DNA of 64,000 nt, from NCBI GenBank assembly GCA_021464415.1, contig CM038466.1:22321017-22385016 (forward strand), written 5' to 3'. Position 1 is the stretch's first letter; every line of letters begins with the position of its first letter. Below the pieces are notes generated by a model. The model saw only the letters and a program-made list of their open reading frames with translations. It was not told where the DNA came from and ran no database searches. The position numbers and the translations under genes were made by a program. This document shows positions 12,677-24,822 of the stretch, piece by piece. This stretch comes from Lonicera japonica. Its lineage: Eukaryota > Streptophyta > Magnoliopsida > Dipsacales > Caprifoliaceae.

Positions 12677-14753
12677 GTGAGAATCCGCAAATGCGACCGC
12701 AGGTTCTCAGCCTCTGGTTTGGGAGTCTGAAATATCGGAAAGGATTCTGTTGTTCCATTTACTTCTATGTGTTGATAATTCATATCGGGTGTTTCTCCAT
12801 CCTATTTCTAGATGCAAAAGGGTTCGTTCAGAGTTGTCAGTACGTTTTACGAGAAAACGGACAAAACAATTGTGTAAGAGAAAAAGGCTACATATAAGCT
12901 TTTCTTTACACGTTTGTCTACGAAACTAGGATTCTATAGGGTTCGAAAACTATATTACAGTTTGGGAAGGTGTTAAGCACCCATTCCGCCCTTTCGGTCT
13001 CTAGTGGTCTTATATGTTTATTCTAGGTTGGGAACTTGGATGCTTTTACTAGTATTCTACTGCTTTCTGGAAATAACTTATGAAAACCTGATTTTGGGAA
13101 AAACGGGAAAAGGGATGAAAACCTTGTATTCCATTATCCGATGTTTTAGTTTTGTTAAAATCTGATTACTAGTAACAAAAGTTTATCTTATCTATTTTTG
13201 AGAAGAGAGTGATTCGGTATTGTTTTCTCAGACGACAATATCAACTATCTTGTTTGGTTAACTTAGAAAAGATCGGATCTTATCAGAATTGATTTGATAT
13301 GAAATTGAGCTCTTGAGGAGAGTGCATCAGATACATTACGGTCTATATGAAAGACCGAATATATCAGAGTTTAATTCCTGAGTAAGTTTTATCAGTCCGG
13401 ATTTTAAAAACTTGGTTTTAGTTGGATAATAAATGTTCTTACTTCTTCGGGTTTTACAAATGATTTTATCAAGTTGTTTGGTTTAAAAACAATATAATAT
13501 CAATAACTTAACAATAAGTTTATCCAGATAGAAAATGGACAGAGCAACATGTATAAAAAGTCTACATATAATAAACTTAATTAAAATGAAACGAGGAGGG
13601 TAGAAGTAAATGCTTTCGGTTTATGTTGGCTCAAGCAAGCCAACTCCCTACTCACTTATAATACTTCCGAAAATAACAAGTATGTATATATAGCAAACTT
13701 ACATAAGAATCTAAACAAGTCTATAATTACTAAATAAAGTACAATAAAACTAATATGCAGATATATTATTAGATTACTATAAGAGACTTTAGTTACCTTC
13801 CCGATGATAATAATAAGAATAAGAGAGAAAATATAATATAGTAGAGAAGACCTCCGGCAGATATCAGCTTTTCTCTTTGAAATATTTCCAGCGGTCTGAC
13901 TCTAGAAGGTGGCACTCCGGGTGCCAAGATTAGATCCGAGACTCTTGCGAAAATAAATGTTATCACAGATGCTTCCGAGGAAGGCTTAAAGATTAGAAAT
14001 GTAAGAGAGAAATAAGAATTTTTGGTGTCAAAACCATGTCCTTTGTGGTGGGGAATGGCTGCCTTGAACCCATGGGGGTGTTGGCTTATTTATAGTACTC
14101 GGGAGCGATTGTCGCGCATCATTCCTCCAAAAAGGGCAAGTGTCACGCGACATATACATATGTCGTGCGACAAACGGCTGAAGTGATGGTTCTGACAGAC
14201 TGATGTGTCAGAAAAATGGTTGGTCGGTGTTCGGGGGAGATTTTCATGCGACATGGCAAGGTTTGTCGTGCGACAGATGGGTTTGTCGTGCGAAAAATTG
14301 TATTTGCATTGGGTTTGTCGTTCGACAAACTCATCTAGTAGGGTGCTTTAGTGCACGGGTGAGTTCCGGACTCGATGTGAATTATATAGGAGTTTCTAAT
14401 ATAAAAAATAGACCTTTAATTAAAGTTAAACAAGTAATAAACTCAATTAAAATAATAAACAAATATGCATATAATAAATTCAATTAAAAGAAAGGGTCGG
14501 ATGATAGTAGAAGTAAATGCTTTCGGTTTATGTTGGCCCAAGCAAGCCAAACTCCATACTCACTTATAATACTTTCGAAAAAATAAACAAGTACGTATAT
14601 ATATAATAAACTTTAATTAAACAAGTCTAGATAATAAACTTAATAAAATAAAAACACATATAATAAACTTAAAACAAGTACACACATAATAAGCTTAATT
14701 AAAATAAGATAAGTACGCATATAATAAACTTAATTAAAATAAGATAAACATGC

Positions 14754-14824
<71 letters not shown>

Positions 14825-15311
14825 AATAAATAAATAAAAGGGTCAAAAGATTACCTTCCCGACGATAATATAAATACGAGAGAAGCGGACAAAACTCTTG
14901 CGTTGGCAAAGACTGACACTCCGGTTATAAACTTTATACTGAAAAGATTCTTATTTTTTAAGAACCTAAAAATTAATTAGAGCATAATTCTCGACATCTC
15001 TAATAAAAGAGTAGGAGAATTTTATACTAATGAGAATTATGGGTTCAATGGCAAAAAAAGCTCTTATATGATCCTTCTCATTTTGCTCCCCTTAAACTAC
15101 AAGCCTTAGGCTCTTATTTATAAGGAAACCCAAGGCCTCACTTTTCACTCCCATCCAATGTGGGATGAAAAGTGAGCAAAAACAAGAAAAATGCAAAATA
15201 AGCCTAAAAATGCCAAACTACCCAAAATCAAAACTTAAGCTTAAAAAAGGAGAATGCCTAAAAATATATATGTAAGGGTTCTTGTGGGGGTCACAAATCG
15301 GGGTGTCTACA
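12677..15311 (-). repeat. 3' LTR of the Tat-like element
   Basis: This is the outer-left LTR (2,635 bp), the 3' copy on the element's own strand. It holds the same internal items as the other LTR: a palindrome cluster (about 14100-14335), a TATA-like box (14085-14095, minus), a second one near the LTR start (about 15112-15125), a (TAA)n tract near 14756-14815 and two copies of a 70-bp motif (13603-13678, 14511-14577). Confidence 0.9.
14756..14836. repeat. (TAA)n then (TAAA)n microsatellite in the LTR
   Basis: About twenty TAA units are followed by several AAAT units. The corresponding site in the other LTR (24722-24820) has a longer TAA run, so the tract changed length after insertion. Confidence 0.9.
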
Positions 15312-15414
15312 GACCTTCTCGACTCAAGCTCCTTGCTTGCAAGGACTTGAGACGACTGAAAGAGACTTCGATTTGTGGCTCCCACAAGAACTCTAAGAGA
15401 GTGTATGCATGCAA

Positions 15415-15760
15415 AAGTGCTTGTGAGTACCTCCGGAGAGGGCTTGTGTTTGGTTTTTGCCTCTGCAGAGGGCTTCCTTTACTTGACTACCTCTCGAGAG
15501 GACTTTGTTTGCTCCACGTGCCTCTCAGGGAGGGCTTTTTGCTCCACTTGCCTCTCTGGGAGGGCTTTTTTGCCCCACGTGTCTCTCACTTAGTTGACTG
15601 CCTCTCGGGAGGACTTTTTTTTGCTCCACGTGCCTCTCAGGGAAGGCTTTTTGCTCCACTTGCCTTTTGGAAGGACTTTTTGCTCCACTTGCCTCTTTGG
15701 GAGGGCTTTTTTACTACACGTGCCTCTCTAGGAAGACTTGTACCTGAAAAACAAAAGTTT
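15415..15760. repeat. Minisatellite of about 35-bp units with GAGAGGGCTT-like cores
   Basis: Blocks such as TGCCTCTCAGGGAGGGCTTTT, here cut into its two halves 'TGCCTCTCAGG' and 'GAGGGCTTTT', recur with a TGCTCCACGT or TGCTCCACTT spacer. They sit just inside the 3' LTR. The core resembles that of the 78-bp array that follows. A plus-strand frame at 15254-15763 runs through it but has repeat-derived composition and is not a gene. Confidence 0.8.
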
Positions 15761-15769
15761 TAACATTGC

Positions 15770-16510
15770 CTTCGGGGAGGACTTTGTGATTGATGTTTTG
15801 CCTGTAGAAAGGGCTTATGTGAATGGCTTGCCTCCGGAGAGGGCTTGTGAGTGATGTTTTTGCCTGTAGAAAGGGCTTATGTGAATGAATTGCCTCCGAA
15901 AAGGGCTTTCGCCTAAAGGGCTTAGTGATTGATGTTTTGCCTGTAAAAAGGGCTTTTTGTGAATGAATTGCCTTCGGAGAGGGCTTGTGCCTGTAGGAAG
16001 GACTTGTGGGTGATGTTTTGCCTGTAGAAAGGGCTTATATGAATGGATTGCCTCCGGAGAGGGCTTGTGCCTAAAAAGGACTTGTGAGTGATGTTTTGCC
16101 TGTAGAAAGGGCTTATGTGAATGGATTGCCTCCGGAGAGGACTTTCGCCTAAAAAGGGCTTGTGGGTGATGTTTTGCCTGTAGAAAGGGCTTATGTAAAT
16201 GGATTGCCTTCGGAGAGGACTTATGCCTAAAAAGGGCTTGTGGGTGATGTTTTGCCTGTAGAAAGGGCTTATGTAAATGGATTGCCTCCGGAGAGGGCTT
16301 GTGCCTAAAAAGGGCTTGTGAGTGATGTTTTGCCTGTAGCAAGGGCTTATGTGAATGGATTGCCTCCGAAAAGGACTTTCGCCTAAAAAGGGCTTGTGAG
16401 TGATGTTTTGCCTTTAGAAAGGGCTTATGTGAATGGATTGCCTCCGAAAAAGACTTTTGCCTAAAAAGGGCTTAGTGGGTGGATTGCCTCTGCAGAGGGC
16501 TTATGTAATA
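15770..16510. repeat. 78-bp minisatellite, about nine units
   Basis: Each unit contains GCCTCCGGAGAGGGCTTGTG, then a GCCTAAAAAGGGCTTGTG block, then GTGATGTTTTGCCTGTAGAA. Unit starts near 15831, 15891, 15971, 16049, 16128, 16207, 16285, 16363 and 16440 give a period of 77-80, mostly 78-79, after one short unit. Because 78 is divisible by three, the minus strand stays open for 175 codons (15815-16342) and would give a 26-residue repeat rich in His, Lys and Pro. I regard that frame as a by-product. Confidence 0.9.
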
Positions 16511-17860
16511 TGTTGAAGAATCATGTTCTCCGTAGTAGTAACTTCGATCAGTTGATAAGAAGGAGAAATAGAGAGAATTCTCTGAGAAGAAAAAGAGCTC
16601 CTTTTATGCATACTAAAAAGTTCTCCATCCTCTGGAAAATTTATTGAAAACTTGTTTTTTGTAAGTCATTTATTCCGAAAGAGTAGTTTCCAAGATGAAT
16701 TTTCTCGACCTTTGTAGTTTGTGCATAGTGATGACTCAATCTTTTGCTTGTTTCTAAGTCATTCCTTCTTTTTTCTAGCCGAGAAGGGAATCTTTTTATA
16801 GATATCTCTGATCTCGTAATATTCATTGGATATTTCAGAGAAAAGTGTAGGCCCAAATCGTTTTCTGTTTTTCAATGTCCTTATTTCTCCCTCATTCGGG
16901 AAAGCTTTTCCTGCCTTTTCTGTTTTTGGTCAAGAGCTTCTTATCCCGTTTGGTGTGATCAAGAGCCTTACTCACCCAAGACGAAGCCCTAAGCCGGTTT
17001 GGTTAAGCTGTCACTCTTGGTGTGGCTCTCCCTGCCACTCTACATTTCTGTTTCTCTTGCTCGCTCTGGGCGCTCATGCGGGATTTTTCTCTTTTCTAGT
17101 CTTTCAATTTTTTTCTATTCCCGTTTTATTCTGATATTTTCTCATTCTTATTGCTGGTTTTCAACCCTTTAGAGATCAAAGATTTCTTTACAGGTTATGT
17201 TCTCTCGTGATTTTGAAGAAATGACTTAGAATCTTGTATTCGATATTATCATGCGTGTGTATATTTTTTGCTACACAAAGGTCAAGAAAAACTACCTTGA
17301 AGTTCCCCTATCGATAAATGCCAAGTTTGAGATATGATTGGTCATGCGACAGTTCAATGGAGTAGGTTTTGTCCCATAAGCGGGCTCTTTTCTTTTCATT
17401 CTCTTATTCTCTCTCCAGCTTCTCTTTTATCGAGTTTTCCTGTATCTGGATGCTCAGGGTGTTATTCGATGCAATTCCCATGCTAATGACAAGGATGACA
17501 GGGTAGATCGTGACCGCAGTGTGGTCTACCAGGATGTGGTATGCGCTAAAACTGTGCATGCTTTTGTTTGGTGATCTATTGAAAGATATGTTATACATGT
17601 ATTGGTGAAGTGGTGTTTGAGCATGCTTTTTTGTCGATAATTTTTGATATGAAAAAATACTACTTGTAGGCTTAAGGATACTTCACATGCTGTTTTGTTG
17701 ATCTTGATTCATAGTTTCCTACATGTTTAAACAAACATTCGTTAATTCACATAATCATCTCAACAGTAACATCCGATTTTTGGAACTCACATACTTTTAC
17801 CTTTTAAATCTTAAAAACTCTCATAAAGTATGTACTTAGGTTAATAAAAAAAATCCTACA
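16511..17860. other. Internal non-coding part of the Tat-like element
   Basis: The sequence between the two minisatellites has short frames on both strands, none with a retroviral motif. Composition changes from pyrimidine-rich (16700-17150, plus strand) to AT-rich. I see no remnant of integrase or reverse transcriptase. Confidence 0.5.
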
Positions 17861-18420
17861 ACTCTCATAATTTCCCAAAGTACCCTCAGGTTTTTGAAAA
17901 TTACATAATTTTATCCTATAACTCCCATAACTCTCGTAATTACCCAAAGTACCCTCAGGTTATTGAAAATTACATAATTTTATCCTATAAATCTCATAAC
18001 TCTCGTAATTACCCAAAGTACCCTCAGGTTTTAGAAATTACATAATTTTATCCTATAAATCCCATAACTCTCGTAATTACCCAAAGTACCCTCAGGTTTT
18101 TAGAAATTACATAATTTTATCCTATAAATCCCATAACTCTTGTAATGACCCAAAGTACCCTCAGTTTTTTTTAAATTACATAATTTTATCCTATAAATCT
18201 CATAACTCTCGTAATTACCCAAAGAACCCTCAGGTTTTAAAAATTACATAATTTTATCCTATAAATCCCATAACTCTCGTAATTACCCAAAGTACCCTCA
18301 GGTTTTAGAAAATTACATAATTTTATCCTATAAATCCCATAACTCTCGTAATTACCCAAAGTACCCTCAGGTTTTTGAAATTACATAACTTTACCCTCTT
18401 ATAACTTGCATAATTTATAC
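17860..18420. repeat. 67-68 bp minisatellite, about eight units
   Basis: The unit runs CATAACTCTCGTAATTACCC, then AAAGTACCCTCAGGTTTT, then an ATTACATAATTTTATCCTAT block. Units begin near 17927, 17995 and 18063 and continue at 67-68 bp spacing to about 18400. Degenerate CCCTCAGGTTT fragments extend to about 18780. Neighbouring units differ by a few bases, which suggests recent expansion or exchange between units. Confidence 0.9.
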
Positions 18421-18779
18421 AAAAGTACCCTCAAATTTATATATAAAAATCACCCCTTTATTAAAATATCCTCAACTTTTATCTTATCTATCATAAAAAT
18501 ACCCTCAGGTTTTATTTTACACAAAATTACCCTCTTGTATACTTTATACAAAAAATACCATCAGGTTTTAAAAATTACATAATTTTACCCTCTTATTATA
18601 TAACTCGCATAATTACACTAAAGTACGCTCAAGTTTATAAATGAAAATATCCTCTTATCTATACATCTCTCATACGCTCGGGTTTCATTGATCACATAAA
18701 AATACTCTTTTATCTACATACCTCACATATATACAAAGAATACACTTAAGTTTCTTACTCATAAAAGTACCCCCAGGTG

Positions 18780-19799
18780 TAATAAGGAGTAAAAAAATAC
18801 GCAGTTAATCATGCTGGTGTAAAATATGCCTATAATGACGTAATAAAAATGACCATCAGGCCCCTGCAAAAGTGAAAGGAATTAAGTGAGTAGTGCAAAA
18901 AAATGATTTTTTGGCAGAAATGAACCCGTATGTTGGAGGCTTGTTATATGACAAACAATAAGTACAGGTGCACAATTTTTCCGATAAATACACCTCTCTT
19001 CTTTTCTTCATCCCCACACTTACTCTTTCATCTCTGTAGAAACAAAATCCTCTTACTGCACAAATGTTGACCTTTCTTTTATCAAAGCTCGATATGCCCT
19101 GGTACCCTTGGAACTCAAGTTTACCACTCTCCATACTTCCCTTACTTCCCTATCTGTGGAGTGTATGTGGCATGGACGGCTGACTTGGTAATTCAACTAT
19201 ACACGGTTTGTCTTTTCTTAGTCCCTCCGGGCTGACATCATTCGTTCAATCTGGCGATTGGTGGCAGAAGATTTAACTATCGTCCCTTATCTGATGTAAT
19301 AGTTTTAGTTCGTGGGCTCAAAGCCCTCTGAGGCATGAATGAAGCTCGAGTTGCACTGGTGGCTGAGGATACGATGTGGCTTCTTTCCGGGGATAAGATG
19401 GGGTGCTAGATAGCAAATGTACTGACTGTTTAGTGTTCTGAATCACTGCTTATGAAGTTTGAAAAAGTGCTCTCTTTATGAAATAAAAAAGTTTTTATAA
19501 TAATTAAACCGGGCTTGAAGTAACTTCTCAGGTTGCCTAAGTTCCCCGTGGTATTTCCTGTACAAGCAAAAGTGAGTTAGGGCTCATGTTTACGTAGTTC
19601 TGGATTATACATGCTATTGCTTTAATAATAATATTTCTTGAATGTAACATCTGACCATCTATATCTGCGACTATTACGGCTCCCCTTGTGTTGATTTCTT
19701 TAACGATGTACGACCCAGTTCTGAACTTTTCTCTCGGATCTCTTGTCGGCTTCTCTAACCTTTCTCAAAATTACATTGTTCTCACAAATACCCTGAGTA
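18780..19799. other. Internal non-coding part of the Tat-like element downstream of gag
   Basis: This is where protease and reverse transcriptase would be expected after gag on the minus strand. The short minus frame at 18856-19134 shows no D-S/T-G protease site and no YxDD box. I infer loss of pol, not just stop-codon decay, because I find no pol motifs in any frame. Confidence 0.5.
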
Positions 19800-21502
19800 T
19801 TCACTTTTCGATTTTAAAGGCCCCATAATGACGATATACGACCTTTCTACCATTTTTCATTTAGCGATGCTAACTCACTTTACCGGGTTGTTGGCCATAT
19901 TTGGTTCGCCTGGTGCAGGGATTGTTCCTTCTTCAATTAGATCTTGGATGCGGTGTTGGAGGGCTAAACATCTATCTGTGTCATGGCCCACAGCTTGGTG
20001 ATATAAACAGTTTTCGTTTATCCTCCAAGAAGAAGGGACGGGATTTGGTGGAGGACAAGGTTTAAGTGGAGTAACCAGGCCCGCATTCCGTAGCAGCTCA
20101 AGACTTTTGGTTAGGGTTGTGGGGAGGTTGCTGAATTTTTTATTTTTTTTGAGTTTATATGTATTGGAGGCTTCGGCTTATATAGGCCACGTCAATTGGG
20201 GTTGTTGCTGCTGAAAGGGGTTTTGCTGGTATGGATAAGAGCTTAGCTGGTTTACAACGGGGGTGGCCGTGCTTTTTTCGATATATGAGGCTTTCCTCAT
20301 TTAGGTTTCTGCCTTCCTAGCCAACTCTTCTTCTACTTGGGATCCCATGCTTAATAGTGCTCGAAAATGTGGGAATACGTGTTTTCCCATACAAGTCAAT
20401 ACAGCTGGAGTAAAGTTTTTCTGAATTATCTTCAATTATTCTTCCTCGTCTGGTCGCTTGGACATCTGAGAGGCCATCTCTCTCCAACGGGTAACAAAAT
20501 CACTGAAGCTCTCTTTCTCACCCTGTTTGGCCATCTCTAAGTGTTTACGGGTGATTTCTAAATCTTCATTGGATCCGTATTTGGTCATGAATTCTTTGAC
20601 GATATCCCCCCAAGTTTTCGTGTGGTGCCTCTCTAAATTAAAAAACTATCTCAGGACTGCCCCCGTGAGAGTCATATGAAATGCTTGAGCCAACTCAGGT
20701 TCTCCACAGCCAGATACTTGCATGGATCGGATATATGATTGCAGGTGTATTTTTGGGGGCGTGGTTCCAGTAAACTTAGTGATAGAGGAAAGCTTGAACC
20801 CCGGGGGTAATCTTGCTTCAGGGTAGAGAGAGAAGGCATTCATATCCGTAATCTCGTCTGTCCCTTTTATTAGAGAAACTCCTTTTACAGGACCCTCATC
20901 TGTTCTTTTAATTTCTTCATTTCTTCATTCTCTTTCGATATCTCGTCGGACTGTTCCTGAGCTATGACTGATTCTGCATATACTGTCTGGAGTCAGTTTA
21001 TATCTGGGTATTCATTAGGAGGGGCTACTGGGATTGGTGGTAGGACAGGTCGTGCAGGGATTTATGGCCATTGCGGGTGCTGAATGTCGAAACACGGTTG
21101 GACTTGGGGTTGCGGCCAGATGATGGGTGGCTTTTATTGCTGATAAGTGGGGCCAGAGTCCGGGGCCCATTGGTTCTGGTTATTGGGGTCAGTTTGAATG
21201 GGGCCGGCTGGGATAGGACCCATTTACTGTGGGTTGGTGCCTTGGACTAGGGGGAGTACTTGTGATGATGGCTCTTGATTCGGATCTTGATTCAGTGGTA
21301 GTCGTTCAAACCCCGGTGGTGCAGTTCGTTCGGCTGACAATTCTTCTATTCGAATTCGGGTGCTCTATTGCTCTGTAGTGAGGCTTGCAAGATTCTTACT
21401 GACGGTCATTAGTAAACGATACATCTCGGCTAAGGTTGGCTGAACTATTGATGCCTCGGCTAGGCTTTGCTCTATTTCTTGGTTCTCACGTCTCTCCGTC
21501 AT
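19800..21502 (-). pseudogene. Tat/Ogre-like gag (broken)
   Basis: The probable start is at 21502 (MTERRENQEIEQ), followed by a proline- and glutamine-rich linker. The capsid-like core follows: PPGFKLSSITKFTGTTPP near 20770-20810, IRSMQVSGCGEPELAQAF near 20690-20740, then a block with WGDIVKEFMTKYGSNEDLEI near 20540-20620 and FSDFVTRWREMASQMSKRP near 20450-20510. Near 19930-20010 a CLYHQAVGHDTDRC motif is the C/H cluster typical of Tat-lineage gag. At least ten in-frame stops interrupt it, many at places where Trp or Gln is expected (for example TGG to TAG after AVLR near 20650). The protein cannot be made intact. Confidence 0.82.
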
Positions 21503-22633
21503 TGTGGATATGCTTGGTCTTACTAATCTTTCGGTATGATATCGGCTTGCCCAACCTTCTAGACTGTAGGGCTGTAGATATATACATAGCGGAGATGAAA
21601 GAAGACTAAGGTGTGATTTATTTCTGCCGAGAGAAACCACAGAGAAAGAAAAACAACGAAAATCAAGTTTCGGGTGTTTGTAAAGACACGTCAATAACAA
21701 CTTGAGTGAATTCCCAGTAGGTTTTTAGGGTAGGCAGCAAAGTGCTCCTTGGGTTACCCTACTTGTCCTGAATTTTGAAAAAACTCATCATTTTGAAAAT
21801 TAGGAATATCTCTCCTCTTGAGTTGCTTTTCATGGGAGATGTACCAGGAAAAGTCACAACAAGGTGATCTCGTTATAAGTTTCTACGACGGAGGTTGGTC
21901 AACCTCCGGCCATACTTGTCAATATCTAAGGGAAATATACATGACAAGGCCCGATGTGGTACAACTCCTCACGGTTGACAAATAAATTATAAGAGTGTTC
22001 TATCTTGACTCTTCCTATATGCAACGCAGGTGTAATGCAAGGTGAAGGCTTCAGGCTCCCTCATATTTAGCAAGACCTCGCGATATACCCCAGGGGCGAG
22101 TACGTGCAAGAAACTTTTGATATACTTCCCGGGTACGTGAGTGTTCTCGTCACTCGATATACCTCGGGAGCGTACTTGGCCAAGGAGAGTGGAAGTAAAT
22201 GCTTTCGGTTTATGTTAGCCCAAGCAAGCCAACTCCCTACTCACTTATAATACTTCCGAGGGTTTGGGGTAAAAATCACACTCGTAAGATCCATGCATGA
22301 ATAGTGATGTGCGTGAAAACAAGAGTTTTCGAAAGATTTAATTGCAAATATCTTATCTTAGAGGTGTATTTTAAAAACGCCATTTTTATTGGAAATTTTT
22401 TTTTCTTTACAATCAAAGATAATAGAAAGGGAAAATCCTAAACATATGTCTATGTTAATGAATGGACTCTACTGCGCCTCTAGGTCAAGTCAACAATAAA
22501 ATCCAGGCGCCACGTTAGAGGGGCTTAAAAAGGCAGGTAGGGAAAGCAGTAAAAGCATGCATTTCAACATATTATAAACAAAAGTCCACATATAATAGCC
22601 TAGTTCTCTTGTAGTCCCCAGCAGAGTCGCCAC
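21503..22633 (-). other. Leader region between primer binding site and gag
   Basis: This is the 5' untranslated leader of the minus-strand element. It includes a third copy of the 70-bp motif (22191-22258) that also occurs twice in each LTR. No gene is visible. Confidence 0.6.
22616..22632 (-). promoter_or_regulatory. Primer binding site of the Tat-like element
   Basis: On the minus strand this reads TGGCGACTCTGCTGGGG, one base inside the 5' LTR. As I recall it, this is the tRNA-Arg type of primer site used by Ogre/Tat elements; I could not check it against a tRNA. It fixes the element's orientation. Confidence 0.75.
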
Positions 22634-24044
22634 TGTGAGAATACGCAAATGCGACCCCAGGTTCTCAGCCTCTGGTTTGGGAGTCTGAAATATCGGAAAG
22701 GATTCCGTTGTTCCATTTGCTTTTATGTGTTGATAATTTATATCGGGTGTCCCTCTATCCTATTTTTAGATGCAAAAGGGTTCGTTCAGAGTCGCCAGTA
22801 CGTTTTACGAGAAAACGGACAAAATAGTTGTGTAAGAGAAAATGCTATAGATAATATTTTCTTTACACATTTGTCTACGAAACCAGGATTCTATAGGGTT
22901 CAGGAACTATATTATGGTTTGGGAAGGTGTTAAGCACCCATTCCGCCCTTTCGATCTCTAGTGGTCTTATATGTTTATTCTATGTTAGAAAACTTGGATG
23001 TTTTTACTGGTATTCTACTGTTTTCTGGAAATAACTTATGAAAACCTGATTTTGGGAAAAACGGGGAAATGGATGAAAACCTTGTATTCCATTATCCGAT
23101 GTTTTAATTTTGTTGAAATCTGATTACTAGTAACAAAAGTTTATCTTATCTATTTTTGAGAAGATAGTGATTCGGTATTGTTTTCTCAGACGACAATATC
23201 AATTATCTCGTTTGGTTAACTTAGAAAAGATCAGATTTTATCGGAATTGATTTGATATAGAATTGAGCTCTTGAGGAGAGTGCATCAGATACATTACAGT
23301 CTATATGAAAGACATAATATATCTGAGTTTAATTCCTAAGTAAGTTTTATCAGTCTGAATTTTGAAAACTTGGTTTTAGTCGGATGATAAATGGTCTTAC
23401 TTCTTCTGGTTTTACAAATTATTTTATCAAGTTGTTTGGTTTGAAAACAATAGAATATTAATAACTTGACAATAAGTTTATCCAGCTAGAAAGTGGACAG
23501 AGCAACAGGTATAAAAAGTCTACATATAATAAACTTAATTAAAATGAAACGAGGAGGGTGGAAGTAAATGCTTTCGGTTTATGTTGGCCCAAGCAAGCCA
23601 ACTCCCTACTCACTTATAATACTTCTGAAAATAACAAGTATGTATATATAGCAAACTTACATAAGAATATAAACAAGTCTATAATTACTAAATAAAGTAC
23701 AATAAAACTAATATGCAGATATATTATTAGATTACTAGAAGAGACTTTAGTTACCTTCCCGACGATAATAATAAGAATAAGAGAGAGAAAATATAATATG
23801 GTAGAGAAGACCTCCGACAGATATCAGCTTTTCTCTTTGAAATATTTTCAGCAGTCTGATTCTAGAAGGTGGCACTCCGGGTGCCAAGATTAGATCCGAG
23901 ACTTTTGCAGAAATAAATGTTATCACAGATGCTTCCGAGGAAGGCTTAAAGATTAGAAATGTAAGAGAGAAATAAGAATTTTTGGTGTCAGAACCGTGTC
24001 CTTTGTGGTGGGGAATGGCTGCCTTGAACCCATGAGGGTGTTGG

Positions 24045-24055
24045 CCTATTTATAG
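24045..24055 (-). promoter_or_regulatory. TATA-like box in the 5' LTR
   Basis: The minus strand reads CTATAAATAGG, a near-consensus plant TATA box, directly downstream in the transcribed direction of the palindrome cluster. The other LTR keeps CTATAAATAAG at 14085-14095. A second candidate near 25101-25114 would give a much shorter U3, so the real start site is unresolved. Confidence 0.5.
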
Positions 24056-24079
24056 TACTCGGGAGCGATTGTCACGCGT

Positions 24080-24296
24080 CATTCCTCCAGAAAGGGCAAG
24101 TGTCGCGCGACATATACATATGTCGTGCAACAAACGGTTGAAGTGATAGTTCTGACAGACTGATGTGTCAGAAAAGTGGTTGGTCGGTGTTTGGGGGGGA
24201 TTGTCGTGCGACATGGCAAGGTTTATCGTGCGACAGATGGGTTTATCGTGCGACAAATTGTATTTGCATTGGGTTTGTCGTGCGACAAACCCATCT
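24080..24296 (-). promoter_or_regulatory. Cluster of TTTGTCGTGCGACAAA palindromes in the LTR
   Basis: About six copies of a near-palindrome (TTTGTCG, TG, CGACAAA, and variants) lie in about 215 bp just upstream of the TATA-like box. The other LTR keeps the same cluster at about 14100-14335 with point differences. Spaced palindromes before a TATA box look like protein-binding sites or a hairpin-forming block; the function is inferred only. Confidence 0.55.
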
Positions 24297-24720
24297 GGTA
24301 GGGTGCTCTAGTGCGCGGGTGAGTTCCGGACTCGATGTGAATTATATAGGAGTTTCTATTATAAAAAATAGACCTTTAATTAAAGTTAAACAAGTAATAA
24401 ACTTAATTAAAATAATAAACAAATATGCATATACTAAACTCAATTAAAAGAAAGGGTCGGATGATAGTAGAAGTAAATGCTTTCGGTTTATGTTGGCCCA
24501 AGCAAGCCAAACTCCATACTCACTTATAATACTTCTGAGAAAATAAACAAGTACGTATATATATATATATAATAAACTTTAATTAAACAAGTCTAGATAA
24601 TAAACTTTAATAAAATAAAAATATATATAATAAACTTAAAACAAGTACGCACATAATAAGCTTAATTAAAATAAGACAAGTACGCATATAATAAACTTAA
24701 TTAAAATAAGACAAACTTGC

Positions 24721-24721
<1 letters not shown>

Positions 24722-24802
<81 letters not shown>

Positions 24803-24822
24803 TAAATAAATAAATAAATAAA
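24722..24822. repeat. (TAA)n and (TAAA)n microsatellite in the 5' LTR
   Basis: A long run of TAA units is followed by TAAA units. It matches the tract at 14756-14836 but is longer. Confidence 0.9.

Noticed and set aside
15254..15763. Plus-strand 169-codon frame rich in Leu, Gly and Arg
   Set aside because: It starts in the LTR and runs through a tandem repeat; the composition comes from the repeat units.
15815..16342. Minus-strand 175-codon frame with 26-residue repeats
   Set aside because: It is explained by a 78-bp minisatellite whose period is divisible by three. Kept only as a finding, not as a gene.
17860..18420. CRISPR-like regular repeats
   Set aside because: Units are contiguous with no unique spacers, and the context is a plant retrotransposon.
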